The notes: generated from the letters alone by a model not told the origin. DNA of 59,485 nt from Clostridiales bacterium (GCA_017552455.1 JAFZPX010000027.1:1-59485); one strand, 5' to 3'; positions 26,174-35,863 are shown, numbered from the stretch's first letter. Made by a program: numbers and translations.

Positions 26174-26935
26174 TTATCTGTAAAACAATTTAAGATACAG
26201 TCCTACCGGCATAAGCTTCGCAGCGACATGCAAAGCCTTGTTGGGAAGCCCGTAAACAAACATCACGCGCTTGTGTCTTGCCGCCTTCAGGGAAGCTGCT
26301 GCGAGCTTGTCTGCGTCCGCTGCCACAAACTTGCGAAAACCCGTGAACTCCGCACTGGCACCGTCTGTAGCAAGCTTGTTGAACTCGGTTTCGACAGGGC
26401 CGGGGCAGACTACGGTTACGTATATGCGCTTTTTTCGAAGCTCACGCGCGAGGGCACGCGAGAACGATACTACATAGGACTTGGATGCAGCGTATACGGT
26501 AAAGTGCGGCTGCGGAAGATATGCTGCGGAAGAACCGACGTTAATGATTCGGGAGTCTTCCGGCATGAAAGGAATGACCTCGCGGGTCAGCACAGACAGA
26601 GCCGTGCAGTTAAGTGTGATCGCATCTGAGATGTCTTTGGACGGGCGGTCGGCGATATCGCCTTTCTTACCCATGCCGGCGCAGTTAACGAGCAGCACCA
26701 CCTCCGGGTGTTCCTCGTTAAGCTTGTTCTTGATGGTATCGATGCCTTCTTCCTTGAGAAGGTCTGCCTTAACAGGTATAAGCTTGTCGGAAAGCTTCGC
26801 GAGCTCCTCGAGTCTGTCGAGGCGGCGCGCCACAATCCATATCTTATCCGGACAGGTAGACTCCTTCAGGAGCGCCTTAACAAAGGACATACCTATCCCT
26901 GAGGATGCGCCGGTGATTATCGCGGTAGTTGCCAT
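26174..26935 (-). CDS. Short-chain dehydrogenase/reductase
   Basis: A 253-residue classical SDR. The Rossmann motif is TGASSGIG, followed by NCAGMGKKG, catalytic Ser in VGSSAAYLPQ and YAASK. The C terminus is basic and hydrophobic, as in the SDRs that associate with membranes or act on lipid-like substrates. Only two bases separate it from the upstream disordered-protein gene, and there is no Shine-Dalgarno, so translation is probably coupled. The substrate is unknown. Confidence 0.92.
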   Translation of the reverse strand: MATTAIITGASSGIGMSFVKALLKESTCPDKIWIVARRLDRLEELAKLSDKLIPVKADLLKEEGIDTIKNKLNEEHPEVVLLVNCAGMGKKGDIADRPSKDISDAITLNCTALSVLTREVIPFMPEDSRIINVGSSAAYLPQPHFTVYAASKSYVVSFSRALARELRKKRIYVTVVCPGPVETEFNKLATDGASAEFTGFRKFVAADADKLAAASLKAARHKRVMFVYGLPNKALHVAAKLMPVGLYLKLFYR

Positions 26936-26937
26936 TA

Positions 26938-27762
26938 TCAGAAGATCGGGCGGTTGAGTCCGTCCATGAGCTTATCGAGCTTAGACTTCTTCTTATCTAC
27001 CCTGCTGTTCTCGAGGGCACGTCTTGCAGCTTCTTCCTCTCTGCGGATCTGCTCTTCAGACTTCTGAACGGGAGCCGCGAAAGGATTGATGTTCTTCTCT
27101 TCCTGCTTAAAGTAAGGTACCGGTGCGAGAGGTACAAAAGTCTTATCCTTTGTCTTCAAAGGAGCGTTATTAACAACAGGCTCCTCTTCCTTCTTACGGG
27201 AAACGCCGCCAAGAGCATCAAGCTCGGCCTGAAGCTTCGCGAGCTCATCCTGCTCAGCCTGTACCTGCGCGTGATTAACAGACGCAGATGAAGGGCGCTT
27301 GATGGGCTCGGACTTCTTCTGTATGGGCGCGAAAGGAGACTTAGGCTCTTCAATAACCGGAATCGGCATAAACTTAGCAATCTGAGGACCGCCGGGTGCC
27401 TCAGCCTTGGTCTCTTCCTCGACCTCTACCTCATCAGACTGTGCAGAAGCATTGGTAATACCCTTAGGACGCTTGATAGGTCCCTTAGCCGCAGCCTTGA
27501 AAGGAGAATTCTTTACAGGTTCTGTCTTCGGTGCACCCAGATCATTAACTACAGGGGGAATAAAACCATTAGCGATAGCAGGCTTATTGCCGTCCCTTTC
27601 TTCCGTCTGCATCTTCTTGAAAACCTGTGCTGCTACAGTTGCAGTCGCATTTGAATTAAGACTATCGGAATCAGGACGATTCATAGTCGATACATTCCTT
27701 CTGGAATTGATAGAAGGTACCCTTGAACCCCTGCTTCGGTTGTTACTAGATTCGTTCAGCAT
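26938..27762 (-). CDS. Disordered cytosolic protein with KRPSSA and SPF motifs
   Basis: A 274-residue protein with no signal peptide or membrane segment and mostly low-complexity Pro/Lys/Ala/Glu sequence; I know no family for it. Short motifs recur: SPFK (86-89), GPIKRP, SPFA (142-145), PIKRPSSAS (about 153-161), NPFA, and near the end a charged helix (EEQIRREEEAARRALE). KRPSSA and SPFK/SPFA also occur in the cytosolic tail of the transmembrane protein two genes upstream, which points to a shared binding partner or common origin. A GGTGG six bases upstream supports ATG 27762. Confidence 0.7.
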   Translation of the reverse strand: MLNESSNNRSRGSRVPSINSRRNVSTMNRPDSDSLNSNATATVAAQVFKKMQTEERDGNKPAIANGFIPPVVNDLGAPKTEPVKNSPFKAAAKGPIKRPKGITNASAQSDEVEVEEETKAEAPGGPQIAKFMPIPVIEEPKSPFAPIQKKSEPIKRPSSASVNHAQVQAEQDELAKLQAELDALGGVSRKKEEEPVVNNAPLKTKDKTFVPLAPVPYFKQEEKNINPFAAPVQKSEEQIRREEEAARRALENSRVDKKKSKLDKLMDGLNRPIF

Positions 27763-27817
27763 GTAACGCCACCCTGTCACATTTTCTACAAAGAATATTA
27801 TACTTTAAAAATGCTTA

Positions 27818-28027
27818 TTAGTCATTATGCACAGACGAATTATTTTCTTTTGCTTTTGCTTCCTGTGCAGCTCTTCCCTCTCGGGTGTTCGAATAAACAG
27901 GTCTGATTACACGTGTATTCGACGTCTGAAGGTAGCCGTTAACTACCTTCGGCTTATCTTCTTCATTCTCGGGAGCCGCCTGCTCCGGCTTGCTCTTAAA
28001 CTTCGCGAAAATGTCCTTAAGACTCAT
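27818..28027 (-). CDS. Small cytosolic protein related to the transmembrane protein tail
   Basis: A 69-residue charged protein beginning MSLKDIFAKFKSK, probably an amphipathic helix, followed by a disordered part. Its YSNTREGRAAQEAKA resembles YSNTTSFKAAEAAREA in the tail of the transmembrane protein encoded six bases upstream. It has no membrane segment and no known domain. It may be a partner or a duplicated tail fragment that became its own gene. Confidence 0.6.
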   Translation of the reverse strand: MSLKDIFAKFKSKPEQAAPENEEDKPKVVNGYLQTSNTRVIRPVYSNTREGRAAQEAKAKENNSSVHND

Positions 28028-28033
28028 GGCTTA

Positions 28034-29563
28034 TCATCCGTTATCTGCGGGAGTATTAGGTCTTGCGAAAGGGCTCGGCCTCTGAGCATTTACTTCTGCT
28101 GAAGTCGCAGCGGGCTTGGAAGCTGCCGCAGATGCACTCGGCTTGAACGGCGAAGGTGCAGTGTCCGCAGTAAGCGGATCCATTACAGGTGCCGTGAACT
28201 TGAAGCCGGGAGCTGTCTTAATGCCTGACTGTGCAGCTGCGGAAGAAGGTCTCTTAACGGGAGCTTTGAGCCCTGTCGGTGTTGCAGGTGCAGTATTGTT
28301 TGCCATAGCGGCCATCTGCTTTCTTTCAGCCTGAGCCTTGGCAAATTCTGCTCTGGCAAGCTGTGCCTCACGGGCCGCCTCAGCAGCCTTGAATGAGGTG
28401 GTATTGGAGTAATCGTTCTTCTGAACGACCGGAGTCTCCGCTATCTTGGTCTTTCCTCTTCTTTGCATCTTATCAACAAAGTCGGAAACACCGGGTACGA
28501 ATTCAAGTGCGAGATTACCGCCCCTTAAACCTCTGCTCTTAAGCATCATGTATCTTGTTCCGAGAACAGCGATGACAACTACACCGATAGCGATCGCCTT
28601 CCAAGGGAACTGGACACTTGTTCTTCCGACCGAAAGCGATGTTCCGGACATATGAGGGAAAGGAGTAGGTGTGGGAGTAACTGTAATAAGGTTACCCTGG
28701 GCATCCATTATTACGATCGGGACTGTTGTCTCGGCTACGGTCATCTCGCCGTCACCGATAACAGGTGTCTCGTTATCATCTTCGATAACTACAACGCCGC
28801 CGGCCTGAGTTGTCTGAGCAGGCTGATCGGCTGCGGGCTGTGCTGCTGCAGGCTGTGCTGCCTGATCTGCCACAGGCTGAGCTTCAGTAGCAACTGCCTG
28901 ATCTGCCGCGGGCTGAGCTGCAGCATCAGCGGCAGGCTGTGCCTCGGGCTGCACTACGGGCTGAACTCCCGGGTCTGCTGCAGGAGCAGCAGGTGCAGGT
29001 TCTCCACCCGGTGCCGGAACAACAGGAGCGGGTGCAACAGGTGCAGGATCTGCCGCAGGAGCCTGTGTCTGTGCGGGTGCCTGTGTCTGTGCAGGTGGCT
29101 GAGTTGTAGCCGCCGGCTGTGTCTGCGCAGGCGCAGGTGAAGGACTCGGCGACGGGCTGGGTGAAGGTGACGGAGAAGGGCTCGGTGAAGGAGTCGATCC
29201 GCCTGTTACTGAGATACTGGATATCGTGATATCCTCGATATCCGTTCCGTAAACTGCCATGTAATAGTTATTCTGATACTGTTCAAGAGTGAACGTGAAT
29301 GTGATCGTATTACCGCTGACAGAGCAATTACCACCGGCCCAGCCGATCTCTCCGTCAACATACAAAGTTACTGTTACTGTCTCGCCGCCCGTAGCCCCGG
29401 AGATATTTACCCACGCTTGACCGCCATCGCCCCAAGCCTGAGTACCGCCGGCCGTTACGGTCGCAGTAGCCAAAGCCGCGCCCGGATTTGCAAACACATA
29501 TCCGCACGCGAAAAACAGCACAATAAAAACAGCAAATATTCTGGAAAATAATCTTCGAGTCAC
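28034..29563 (-). CDS. Transmembrane protein with carbohydrate-binding-like ectodomain and long Pro/Ala stalk
   Basis: A 509-residue single-pass protein. GTG at 29563 is preferred because GGGGGG lies seven bases before it; the longer TTG frame covers that site. Layout: signal peptide (1-26), a beta-rich module (about 32-121) with WGDGGQ and a terminal ISSISVTGG, a Ser-Pro repeat (123-142), a Pro/Ala/Gln stalk to about 250, one transmembrane helix (321-336), and a 170-residue cytosolic tail with YSNT, an Ala-rich helix, KRPSSA (435-440), SPFK and SPFA. The ectodomain module is homologous to the one at the N terminus of the neighbouring GH5 enzyme. The design suggests a surface carbohydrate sensor or anchor; that is inference. 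Confidence 0.8.
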   Translation of the reverse strand: MTRRLFSRIFAVFIVLFFACGYVFANPGAALATATVTAGGTQAWGDGGQAWVNISGATGGETVTVTLYVDGEIGWAGGNCSVSGNTITFTFTLEQYQNNYYMAVYGTDIEDITISSISVTGGSTPSPSPSPSPSPSPSPSPSPAPAQTQPAATTQPPAQTQAPAQTQAPAADPAPVAPAPVVPAPGGEPAPAAPAADPGVQPVVQPEAQPAADAAAQPAADQAVATEAQPVADQAAQPAAAQPAADQPAQTTQAGGVVVIEDDNETPVIGDGEMTVAETTVPIVIMDAQGNLITVTPTPTPFPHMSGTSLSVGRTSVQFPWKAIAIGVVVIAVLGTRYMMLKSRGLRGGNLALEFVPGVSDFVDKMQRRGKTKIAETPVVQKNDYSNTTSFKAAEAAREAQLARAEFAKAQAERKQMAAMANNTAPATPTGLKAPVKRPSSAAAQSGIKTAPGFKFTAPVMDPLTADTAPSPFKPSASAAASKPAATSAEVNAQRPSPFARPNTPADNG

Positions 29564-29604
29564 AGCGTAAGCCCCCCAAACACTTTGATTCAAAAATACG
29601 TTTC

Positions 29605-29649
29605 TAATATGTTCCTAACTCTTAAATTATACGAGTGGGGAACATATTA
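29605..29649 (-). promoter_or_regulatory. Promoter embedded in an 11-bp-arm palindrome
   Basis: TAATATGTTCC (29605-29615) and GGAACATATTA (29639-29649) are perfect inverted arms, with ACTC/GAGT continuing inward. A TATAAT on the minus strand (29626-29631) lies exactly at the centre, with TTGCAA 18 bp upstream as -35. A repressor bound here would block the transmembrane-protein operon. Confidence 0.7.
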
Positions 29650-29675
29650 TTGCAATTTAATTCCTTTGATAATTA

Positions 29676-31643
29676 TCAATCTTTACGCACACTCTTCTTA
29701 CCGAGAGCGTATACAACAACGCCTCCGACAACGACCACGAGCGCCACCGCAGCCCCGATAACGATCTTAAGAACATTACTAAGCGTCGTCTTAACAGGGT
29801 CGCCTGTCACCGCGCCAGCCTCGGAAACAACAACATTTCCCGAAGCATCCGTAACAACCGTGCCCTCAGAAGAACCCGCAGAAGCAGGTGCACCCGAGTT
29901 GACCACAGGCACCGCAGAAAGGCCAGAGAAATCGCTTAAACAGATTCCGTTGTCACCGAGTGCGATCACATGATCAAGACCGATGAAGTTGCCGTCTGCA
30001 TCCTGCCAGAGAACCTCGCGAACGAACTCATACTTCTCCTGATCCCATGTGACGAAGTCGTCGAGAACAAGTCCGCCGGTGTCGCCGGAGTTTGCATTAA
30101 AGCACCAGAAAGTGTGGTTCAGATGATACTCAGCGATAAGCTGACGCATGTATGTCATCCATGTAAGATTGTCGCCCGACATGAATCCGCCCCACTCACC
30201 GATGAGCAAAGGTGCGATCTGCTCCTCATCGATATATAGCCAAGCTTCGTGCCAGTAGTCCTCGTACAAGGACTCGTATGTGAAGCCTCCCTCGAACCAG
30301 GGCTGCGCATAGACAGCAGGACCGTAGTCGTGAGGAGAGTAAACTATCTGAGCATTACGCTCGGGCGAGCCAAAGTCGATGGGATAATCCGCGACACCGC
30401 GCAGGTTGCCGCCCCACCAGGAGAAGTAATAATCTTCACTGTTTGTCGACGTAAAGTTGTTTGCGGAAGGATCGATAGGATATATCTCTATACCCTCGAT
30501 CATGATAAGCGCATGCGGGTTGTTGTCGAGGATGATGTTGCCCGCAGTCTGCGCGACATATCTCCAGTTATTCGCGTCCTCGGAGTCATTCCAGATAGCG
30601 TGGTCGGGCTCCGAAGGCTTGCCGTGAGGCTCGTTCTTAAGATCGTAAGCAATGATCGTGTCGTTGTTAGCATAGCGCGCGGACAGCCAGTCCAAAGCAG
30701 CATAGAAATCATCGACCGTCATAGAATCCGTATACCATAAGGGCAGGTTGTGACCCATCGCATCCGTCGGAAGCGAGTGGATATCGATCATGACCTTAAC
30801 ACCGTTTGCCGCGAGGATATCAAGAGCATAATCAAAGATCTCGAGCGAGTTCATGGACTCAAGCTCGGGGTTATAAGCATGATTATAATTGGCCTCGGGG
30901 TACTCGCCGTTGCTCCACTGAAGCAAAAGCTCCGCCGACATCGGTATACGCAGCAGGTTAAAGCCGTGGTCCGCAATGGACTCGAGCGCCTCGCGCATAT
31001 TACATGCCCACACCCCGTCGAAAACATTACTACCCGTGTTATACCCGAACCAGTTGCAGCCCGTAAGCCAGACCTCAGTTCCGTTCTGGTCCACGATACG
31101 GTCTCCGTCTGTAGTAAGCCAGTCATCGCCCTGTACGAGTTCTACGTTAGCATAATCAACAGGCGCAACGCCGGAAGAAGGATCCTGCACATCAGCTGTC
31201 CCGCTCTCGCTGCTCTGAGTCTGCGTTGTAGGTGTAGAACCCGTACCCGAACCTGTAACGGATACCAGGGAGATATTGTTGATATTAGAACCTGTTACCT
31301 GAATTCCTACACTGCCGTCAAAGCCCCAGGAATTAGGACCGGATGCAGATACAGTCGCGGTAACCTGACTTCCTGAGATCTCATAAGAATCGAATCCCCA
31401 ACCTGAAGCAGTACTTACCGTACCGCCAAAGTCGACAACTACTTCGATCTGACCATAGCCCGAGCAGCCTGACAGATTAAGTGTTATCTGACCGCCGTCA
31501 CCCCAAGGATTAGTCGATTCGACATCCGCCGATGCTTCAGCTCTTACGATCTCATTTACAATCGGAGAATATACAGAAAACACCGCGAGCATTAAGCTCG
31601 CGGTGAGAATGGCTGTTGCAACCTTTATCAATGATTTCTTCAT
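29676..31643 (-). CDS. Membrane-anchored GH5 glycoside hydrolase (endoglucanase-like)
   Basis: A 655-residue surface enzyme. Signal peptide (1-35); a module (about 41-132) with PWGDGGQ and a terminal [10 protein letters not shown], shared with the adjacent transmembrane protein; a Ser/Thr linker; a GH5 catalytic domain (about 165-550) with acid/base Glu338 in DLKNEPHG and nucleophile Glu483 in LIGEWGGF; and a C-terminal transmembrane helix (625-647) followed by KKSVRKD. The membrane anchor replaces the dockerin or sortase signal seen in many such enzymes. Beta-1,4-glucan or mannan is the likely substrate. The gene starts four bases after paaK in the same direction, so it may be read from that transcript. 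Confidence 0.93.
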   Translation of the reverse strand: MKKSLIKVATAILTASLMLAVFSVYSPIVNEIVRAEASADVESTNPWGDGGQITLNLSGCSGYGQIEVVVDFGGTVSTASGWGFDSYEISGSQVTATVSASGPNSWGFDGSVGIQVTGSNINNISLVSVTGSGTGSTPTTQTQSSESGTADVQDPSSGVAPVDYANVELVQGDDWLTTDGDRIVDQNGTEVWLTGCNWFGYNTGSNVFDGVWACNMREALESIADHGFNLLRIPMSAELLLQWSNGEYPEANYNHAYNPELESMNSLEIFDYALDILAANGVKVMIDIHSLPTDAMGHNLPLWYTDSMTVDDFYAALDWLSARYANNDTIIAYDLKNEPHGKPSEPDHAIWNDSEDANNWRYVAQTAGNIILDNNPHALIMIEGIEIYPIDPSANNFTSTNSEDYYFSWWGGNLRGVADYPIDFGSPERNAQIVYSPHDYGPAVYAQPWFEGGFTYESLYEDYWHEAWLYIDEEQIAPLLIGEWGGFMSGDNLTWMTYMRQLIAEYHLNHTFWCFNANSGDTGGLVLDDFVTWDQEKYEFVREVLWQDADGNFIGLDHVIALGDNGICLSDFSGLSAVPVVNSGAPASAGSSEGTVVTDASGNVVVSEAGAVTGDPVKTTLSNVLKIVIGAAVALVVVVGGVVVYALGKKSVRKD

Positions 31644-31647
31644 ATGA

Positions 31648-32970
31648 TCACTTCTTGAATCTGGAATCTACTACTCTTACCATCTTACCTTCGGATCTGG
31701 GCAAAGATCTGGGCTCTACGAGAAGAACCTTCGCGTGGATGCCTGTGATGTTTGAAATCTCACCCTCGATGGCCTTAGTAAGCTTCTCGAGACCGGACAT
31801 CGTATCTGACATGAGGTCAGGATTAAGCTCGATCTTAACAGAGATAACGTCGAGGTTATTAACACGGTCAACATAGATCATGTAGTGAGGAAGAACTTCC
31901 TTGAACTTCATGACAGCTGCCTCGATCTGTGTCGGGAATACGTTAACGCCTCTGATGATGAGCATATCGTCAGCACGACCTGTGATCTTATCGATACGGG
32001 GTGTTGTTCTTCCGCACTGGCACTTACCGTAGTGGATACGTGTAAGGTCGTGTGTGTTATAGCGGATCATCGGAACGCCTTCCTTGAGAAGTGATGAGAA
32101 TACGAGCTCACCCATCTCACCCTCAGGCAGAACCTTACCTGTCTCAGGATCTACGATCTCAGGCCAGAACAGGTCGGAGTTGATGTGGATCTGATCGTTG
32201 CAGTAAGGGCAGGAGCATCCTACACCGGGACCTACGATCTCTGTGAGACCATAGATATCGAACGCCTTAAGACCGATTCTCGACTCGATCTGATCCTTCA
32301 TCTCATGTGTCCAAGCCTCGGCACCGAAGATACCGGAACGAAGCTTGATAAGAGACTTATCGATGCCGTTCTTCTCGATTACATCGATGATGTGCAGCAT
32401 GTATGTGGGTGTGCACATGATTACCTGAGGCTGCCACTCTGTAAGGATCTGAATCTGTCTTGCTGTGTTACCGCCGGATACCGGGATAGCGACAGAACCG
32501 AACTTCTGGCATGCATAATGGGGTCCGAGACCTCCTGTAAAAAGTCCATAGCCGTAAGCAATGTGAACCAGGTCACCCTTCTGCATACCGGACATAGCGT
32601 AGCAACGGCAAAGTGCGTCGGACCAGAGGTCTACGTCGTTAGCCGTGTAGCCTACAACCTTCATCTTACCTGTAGTACCGGATGAAGCGTGGAATCTTAC
32701 GAGCTGATCCATGGGAACTGCCAAAGTTCCGAACGGATAATTATCTCTGAAATCAAGCTTATCGCAGAAAGGAAGCTTCTCGATATCATCCATACCCTTG
32801 ATATCATCAGGGCTGATACCTGCAAGCTCAAGCTTCTTTCTGTAGTAAGGAACATTATCGTATGTTCTTCTTACAGCGGATACGAGGCGCTTACCGACTA
32901 ATTCGCGGCGCTCTGCCTCCTCCATACACTCATTCTTCTCGTCCCAGATAAAAGACTTTACCTCACCCAT
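31648..32970 (-). CDS. paaK: Phenylacetate-CoA ligase family enzyme
   Basis: A 440-residue adenylate-forming ligase that activates phenylacetate or a similar aromatic acid to its CoA thioester. Motifs are [31 protein letters not shown], and the C-terminal [23 protein letters not shown]. Two Cys pairs (CSCPYC and CQCG) may bind zinc, as in related proteins. Length is normal. In gut anaerobes such ligases often serve indolepyruvate/phenylpyruvate oxidation. No degradation genes are nearby, so the true acid is unsure. GAGGT precedes the ATG. Confidence 0.93.
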   Translation of the reverse strand: MGEVKSFIWDEKNECMEEAERRELVGKRLVSAVRRTYDNVPYYRKKLELAGISPDDIKGMDDIEKLPFCDKLDFRDNYPFGTLAVPMDQLVRFHASSGTTGKMKVVGYTANDVDLWSDALCRCYAMSGMQKGDLVHIAYGYGLFTGGLGPHYACQKFGSVAIPVSGGNTARQIQILTEWQPQVIMCTPTYMLHIIDVIEKNGIDKSLIKLRSGIFGAEAWTHEMKDQIESRIGLKAFDIYGLTEIVGPGVGCSCPYCNDQIHINSDLFWPEIVDPETGKVLPEGEMGELVFSSLLKEGVPMIRYNTHDLTRIHYGKCQCGRTTPRIDKITGRADDMLIIRGVNVFPTQIEAAVMKFKEVLPHYMIYVDRVNNLDVISVKIELNPDLMSDTMSGLEKLTKAIEGEISNITGIHAKVLLVEPRSLPRSEGKMVRVVDSRFKK

Positions 32971-33003
32971 AACTACCTCAACACACTCCTGATTTCTTTA
33001 TGA

Positions 33004-33489
33004 TCAAACGTCCAGCTCAATCTTACGGCCTGACGCTTCATACTTCGTATATTTAACACCTGCAGCATCCAGCATCCTTCTTGCAGCCATCGTAGCCGGC
33101 ATATCGTGATACTTGTCGCTGTCGTAGATAACTTCTTTAACGCCCTTCTGAATAAGAGCCTTGGTGCAGCCCTCACAGGGGAAGAGTGTAACATACACCT
33201 TGGATCCGCGTAGATCGCCGGTGCCCGAATTCAGGATCGCATTAAGCTCAGCGTGACACACATAAGCATACTTGGTGTCGAACACTTCGCCCTCTCTTGC
33301 CCACGGAAAATCATCATCGGAGCAGCCCGCAGGAAGTCCGTTGTACCCGACAGATACGATCATGTTATCGGAATTTACAATGCAGGCACCAACCTGCGTG
33401 CTGGGGTCTTTACTCCTCTGAGCTGCGAGCTTCGCGACGCCCATAAAATACTCGTCCCAACTAATGTAATCAGTTCTTTTCTCGGACAT
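33004..33489 (-). CDS. dCMP deaminase family protein
   Basis: A 161-residue zinc-dependent deaminase that converts dCMP to dUMP for thymidylate synthesis (ComEB-like). Zinc ligands are His in CHAELNAIL, with Glu as proton shuttle, and the PCEGC pair. KDPSTQVGACIV matches the family's substrate strand. GGGGGAG precedes the ATG. A competence role as for comEB is not supported by the neighbours. Confidence 0.94.
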   Translation of the reverse strand: MSEKRTDYISWDEYFMGVAKLAAQRSKDPSTQVGACIVNSDNMIVSVGYNGLPAGCSDDDFPWAREGEVFDTKYAYVCHAELNAILNSGTGDLRGSKVYVTLFPCEGCTKALIQKGVKEVIYDSDKYHDMPATMAARRMLDAAGVKYTKYEASGRKIELDV

Positions 33490-33527
33490 GAGGGCTCCCC
33501 CTTATATATAAAATCTTGAAGATTTTA

Positions 33528-34769
33528 TCACATAATGGCGCGAACTGCGATATAAGCTTCACTTATCGCGGCCTGGAGGTTATATCCGCCGCTTATTCCG
33601 TCAATATCGAGCGCCTCACCTATGACATATACTCCGGGGAACACCTTGGACTGGCAGGTCTTACGGTCAATCTCATCGAGCGCCACTCCACCCCTTGTAA
33701 CATAGGCTGTCTCGAACTTCGGCTGCCTGTCGATGGTCATGTGAAGATGCTTGAGATTACGAAGAAACTCTTTGCGGTGCTCCTTGGTGGCATTCGCCGC
33801 GACAAGGTCTGTAACACCCGCACGCTCACCAATGGCGCGTGACAGCGAAGCCGGCACAAACGAAGCACCTATCGTAGTAAGTCTCGCATCAGGTCTTTGC
33901 CTAATCTGCTCTAGAAGCTCCTTATCAACCTCAGTATCGTCACGCCCCGGCGTGAAATCCAATTCGATCCAGCCGTCGTGCTCCGTAACATCCTCAGGAA
34001 TATCGCGTGCAAGTTCAATGATCGCAGGGCCTGTCAGACCTTCATGCGTAAAGAGCACATCGCCTTCAGTCTTGTTTTTCTTTCTGTTATCAAGATAAAG
34101 TCCCGCCCCCGCGTAAACCGATACACCGCTTAATGACGATGTGAATTCCTTGTCAGCACCTGATACCGGAACTCCTGTCAGCGCGGGATAAAGCGGCGTT
34201 ATCTTATGACCGAGAATCCCTCCTAGGAGCTCGTAAGCTTTACCGTCAGAGCCCGTCTTCGGAAAAGTCTTTCCGCCCGTCGCCATGATAAGACGATCGA
34301 ACATCAGCACCCTTCCATCCTTTGCAGTGACCGTAAAAGGCTCATATTTCTGGTTGCCGTCGTACTCGATATCAACCACATCAAAGTTCGTCAGGATATT
34401 CATCTGCCCCGCGTACTTTACGAGCGCATCCCTGATATCGGACGCCTTGTCCGACACGGGAAACATACGGTTATTCTCCTCTTCTTTAAGGGGTACCCTA
34501 AGCTCTTCTTCAATAAACTTAACGGCATCTTCCGGCCCGAAAGAAGACAGTGCGGGCTTGATGAATTTCGATGCCTCATGGTATCCCTGCATGAGCTCCG
34601 TAACGGGTTTTCTGTTAGTGATATTGCACCTGCCGTGCCCCGTCAGAAGCAGCTTACGGCCGCACTCCGGGCCCTTTTCGAGCAGGGTAAAAGACACTCC
34701 CTCTTTCCTTAGAAAACACGCAGCGAAAAGCCCCGCAGCACCTCCACCTATAATTCCGACTTTGATCAA
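33528..34769 (-). CDS. HI0933-like FAD-dependent oxidoreductase
   Basis: A 413-residue flavoprotein of the HI0933/BaiN family. The FAD motif is IIGGGAAGLFAACFL, followed by GRKLLLTGHGRCNITN, ATGGKTFPKTGSDG and the C-terminal GEALDIDGISGGYNLQAA. Its role in most bacteria is unknown; some homologues reduce bile-acid intermediates, which cannot be assumed here. Its ATG overlaps the ddl stop codon (ATGA). Confidence 0.93.
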   Translation of the reverse strand: MIKVGIIGGGAAGLFAACFLRKEGVSFTLLEKGPECGRKLLLTGHGRCNITNRKPVTELMQGYHEASKFIKPALSSFGPEDAVKFIEEELRVPLKEEENNRMFPVSDKASDIRDALVKYAGQMNILTNFDVVDIEYDGNQKYEPFTVTAKDGRVLMFDRLIMATGGKTFPKTGSDGKAYELLGGILGHKITPLYPALTGVPVSGADKEFTSSLSGVSVYAGAGLYLDNRKKNKTEGDVLFTHEGLTGPAIIELARDIPEDVTEHDGWIELDFTPGRDDTEVDKELLEQIRQRPDARLTTIGASFVPASLSRAIGERAGVTDLVAANATKEHRKEFLRNLKHLHMTIDRQPKFETAYVTRGGVALDEIDRKTCQSKVFPGVYVIGEALDIDGISGGYNLQAAISEAYIAVRAIM

Positions 34770-35806
34770 ATGTGTCTCCTGCCCGCAGCCTCTGCGATCC
34801 TTTCACACAGATCCTCGTACGTGATGCCGGTGTGTGCCGCCGCCTCGGGAAGAAGTGATGTATTTGTCATGCCGGGAAGGTTGTTAGCCTCGATGAACCA
34901 GAAGTCAGTTCCGTCGTAGATCATGTCGATTCTGCCATATGCAGTCATGCGCAGAAGGTGGAACTCGTCCTCGGCGATCTTCTTGGCTCTTGCCGTCTCT
35001 TCCTCGGTAAGATTTGCAGGGCAGACATGTGTAGTAAGTCCTGCCTGGTACTTATTCTTATAATCGTAGAAACCCTCGTGGGGAATGATCTCAGTAATGG
35101 GCAGAGCCTTGCCGTCAAGGATGCTGACGGTGATCTCACGGCCCTTTATGTACTGCTCGATGATGAGGTGACGCTCGTATTTCTCAGCGTAATTCATGGC
35201 GTTGTCGAATTCGTCCTTGGAGTGAACGATCGAGACACCGCAGGAGCTTCCGCAGCCTATGGGCTTAACGACGAACGGCAGACCTAATCTGTCTACAACC
35301 TCTTCGTATGTGATGTCCTCATCTCTTATGGTGAACCACTTGGATGTCTTAAATCCCTCGCCCTTTACAAGAGCCTTGGACAGACCCTTATCCATGGCAA
35401 GAACGCAGCCTGTGTAGCCGCAGCCTGTGTATCTGATGTCATGAGCCTCGAGTACAGCCTGTGTCTTTCCGTTCTCTCCGTTAGCTCCGTGGAGACCCAA
35501 GAATACGCAGTCTGCTGTCTTACATATCTCGATAACACGGGGACCGAGCCACTCCTTACGTCCGCCGTGATCGGCGATTACCTTATCAAGATCAGGCTCT
35601 TCCTCAGGAATCTCGTAAGAGAAAAGCTCTGCTGTTCCCGTACGGAAAAAGCTGTCTGTCGGGGCATCGTTCTCAATACCGTCATAAAGATCCACAAGGG
35701 CAACTTCGTGTCCCTTGCTCAAGAGTGCATTAGCGATAAGGCTCGCTGACTTCTTGGAAACATCTCTTTCGGGGCTTAAACCGCCTCCCAAAACTACGAT
35801 CTTCAT
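34766..35806 (-). CDS. ddl: D-alanine--D-alanine ligase
   Basis: A 346-residue ATP-grasp ligase making D-Ala-D-Ala for peptidoglycan precursors. Motifs are LGLHGANGENGKTQAVLE, the ATP-grasp lid VKPIGCGSSCGVS, and FYDYKNKYQ, where the Tyr-containing omega loop is typical of D-Ala rather than D-Lac use, then EANNLPGMTNTSL. Asn replaces the usual Asn-Thr pair pattern (ENNLPG instead of NTLPG), a minor variation. GGAGG lies nine bases before the ATG. The first gene of a leftward run. Confidence 0.96.
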   Translation of the reverse strand: MKIVVLGGGLSPERDVSKKSASLIANALLSKGHEVALVDLYDGIENDAPTDSFFRTGTAELFSYEIPEEEPDLDKVIADHGGRKEWLGPRVIEICKTADCVFLGLHGANGENGKTQAVLEAHDIRYTGCGYTGCVLAMDKGLSKALVKGEGFKTSKWFTIRDEDITYEEVVDRLGLPFVVKPIGCGSSCGVSIVHSKDEFDNAMNYAEKYERHLIIEQYIKGREITVSILDGKALPITEIIPHEGFYDYKNKYQAGLTTHVCPANLTEEETARAKKIAEDEFHLLRMTAYGRIDMIYDGTDFWFIEANNLPGMTNTSLLPEAAAHTGITYEDLCERIAEAAGRRHI

Positions 35807-35863
35807 GGCATGATCCTCCTTCGAGTATTTCTAGTTTAGCAATGCTGTTTTACCCTCAAATGT

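Noticed and set aside
28652..29140. A plus-strand Cys/Arg-rich frame that looks like a metallothionein-like protein
   Set aside because: Antisense to the Pro/Ala/Gln stalk of the transmembrane protein; composition is an artefact of reverse reading.
29040..29200. Short Ser-Pro repeats as a possible CRISPR or minisatellite array
   Set aside because: No repeat-spacer pattern; it is a 6-bp in-frame repeat coding Ser-Pro in a stalk.
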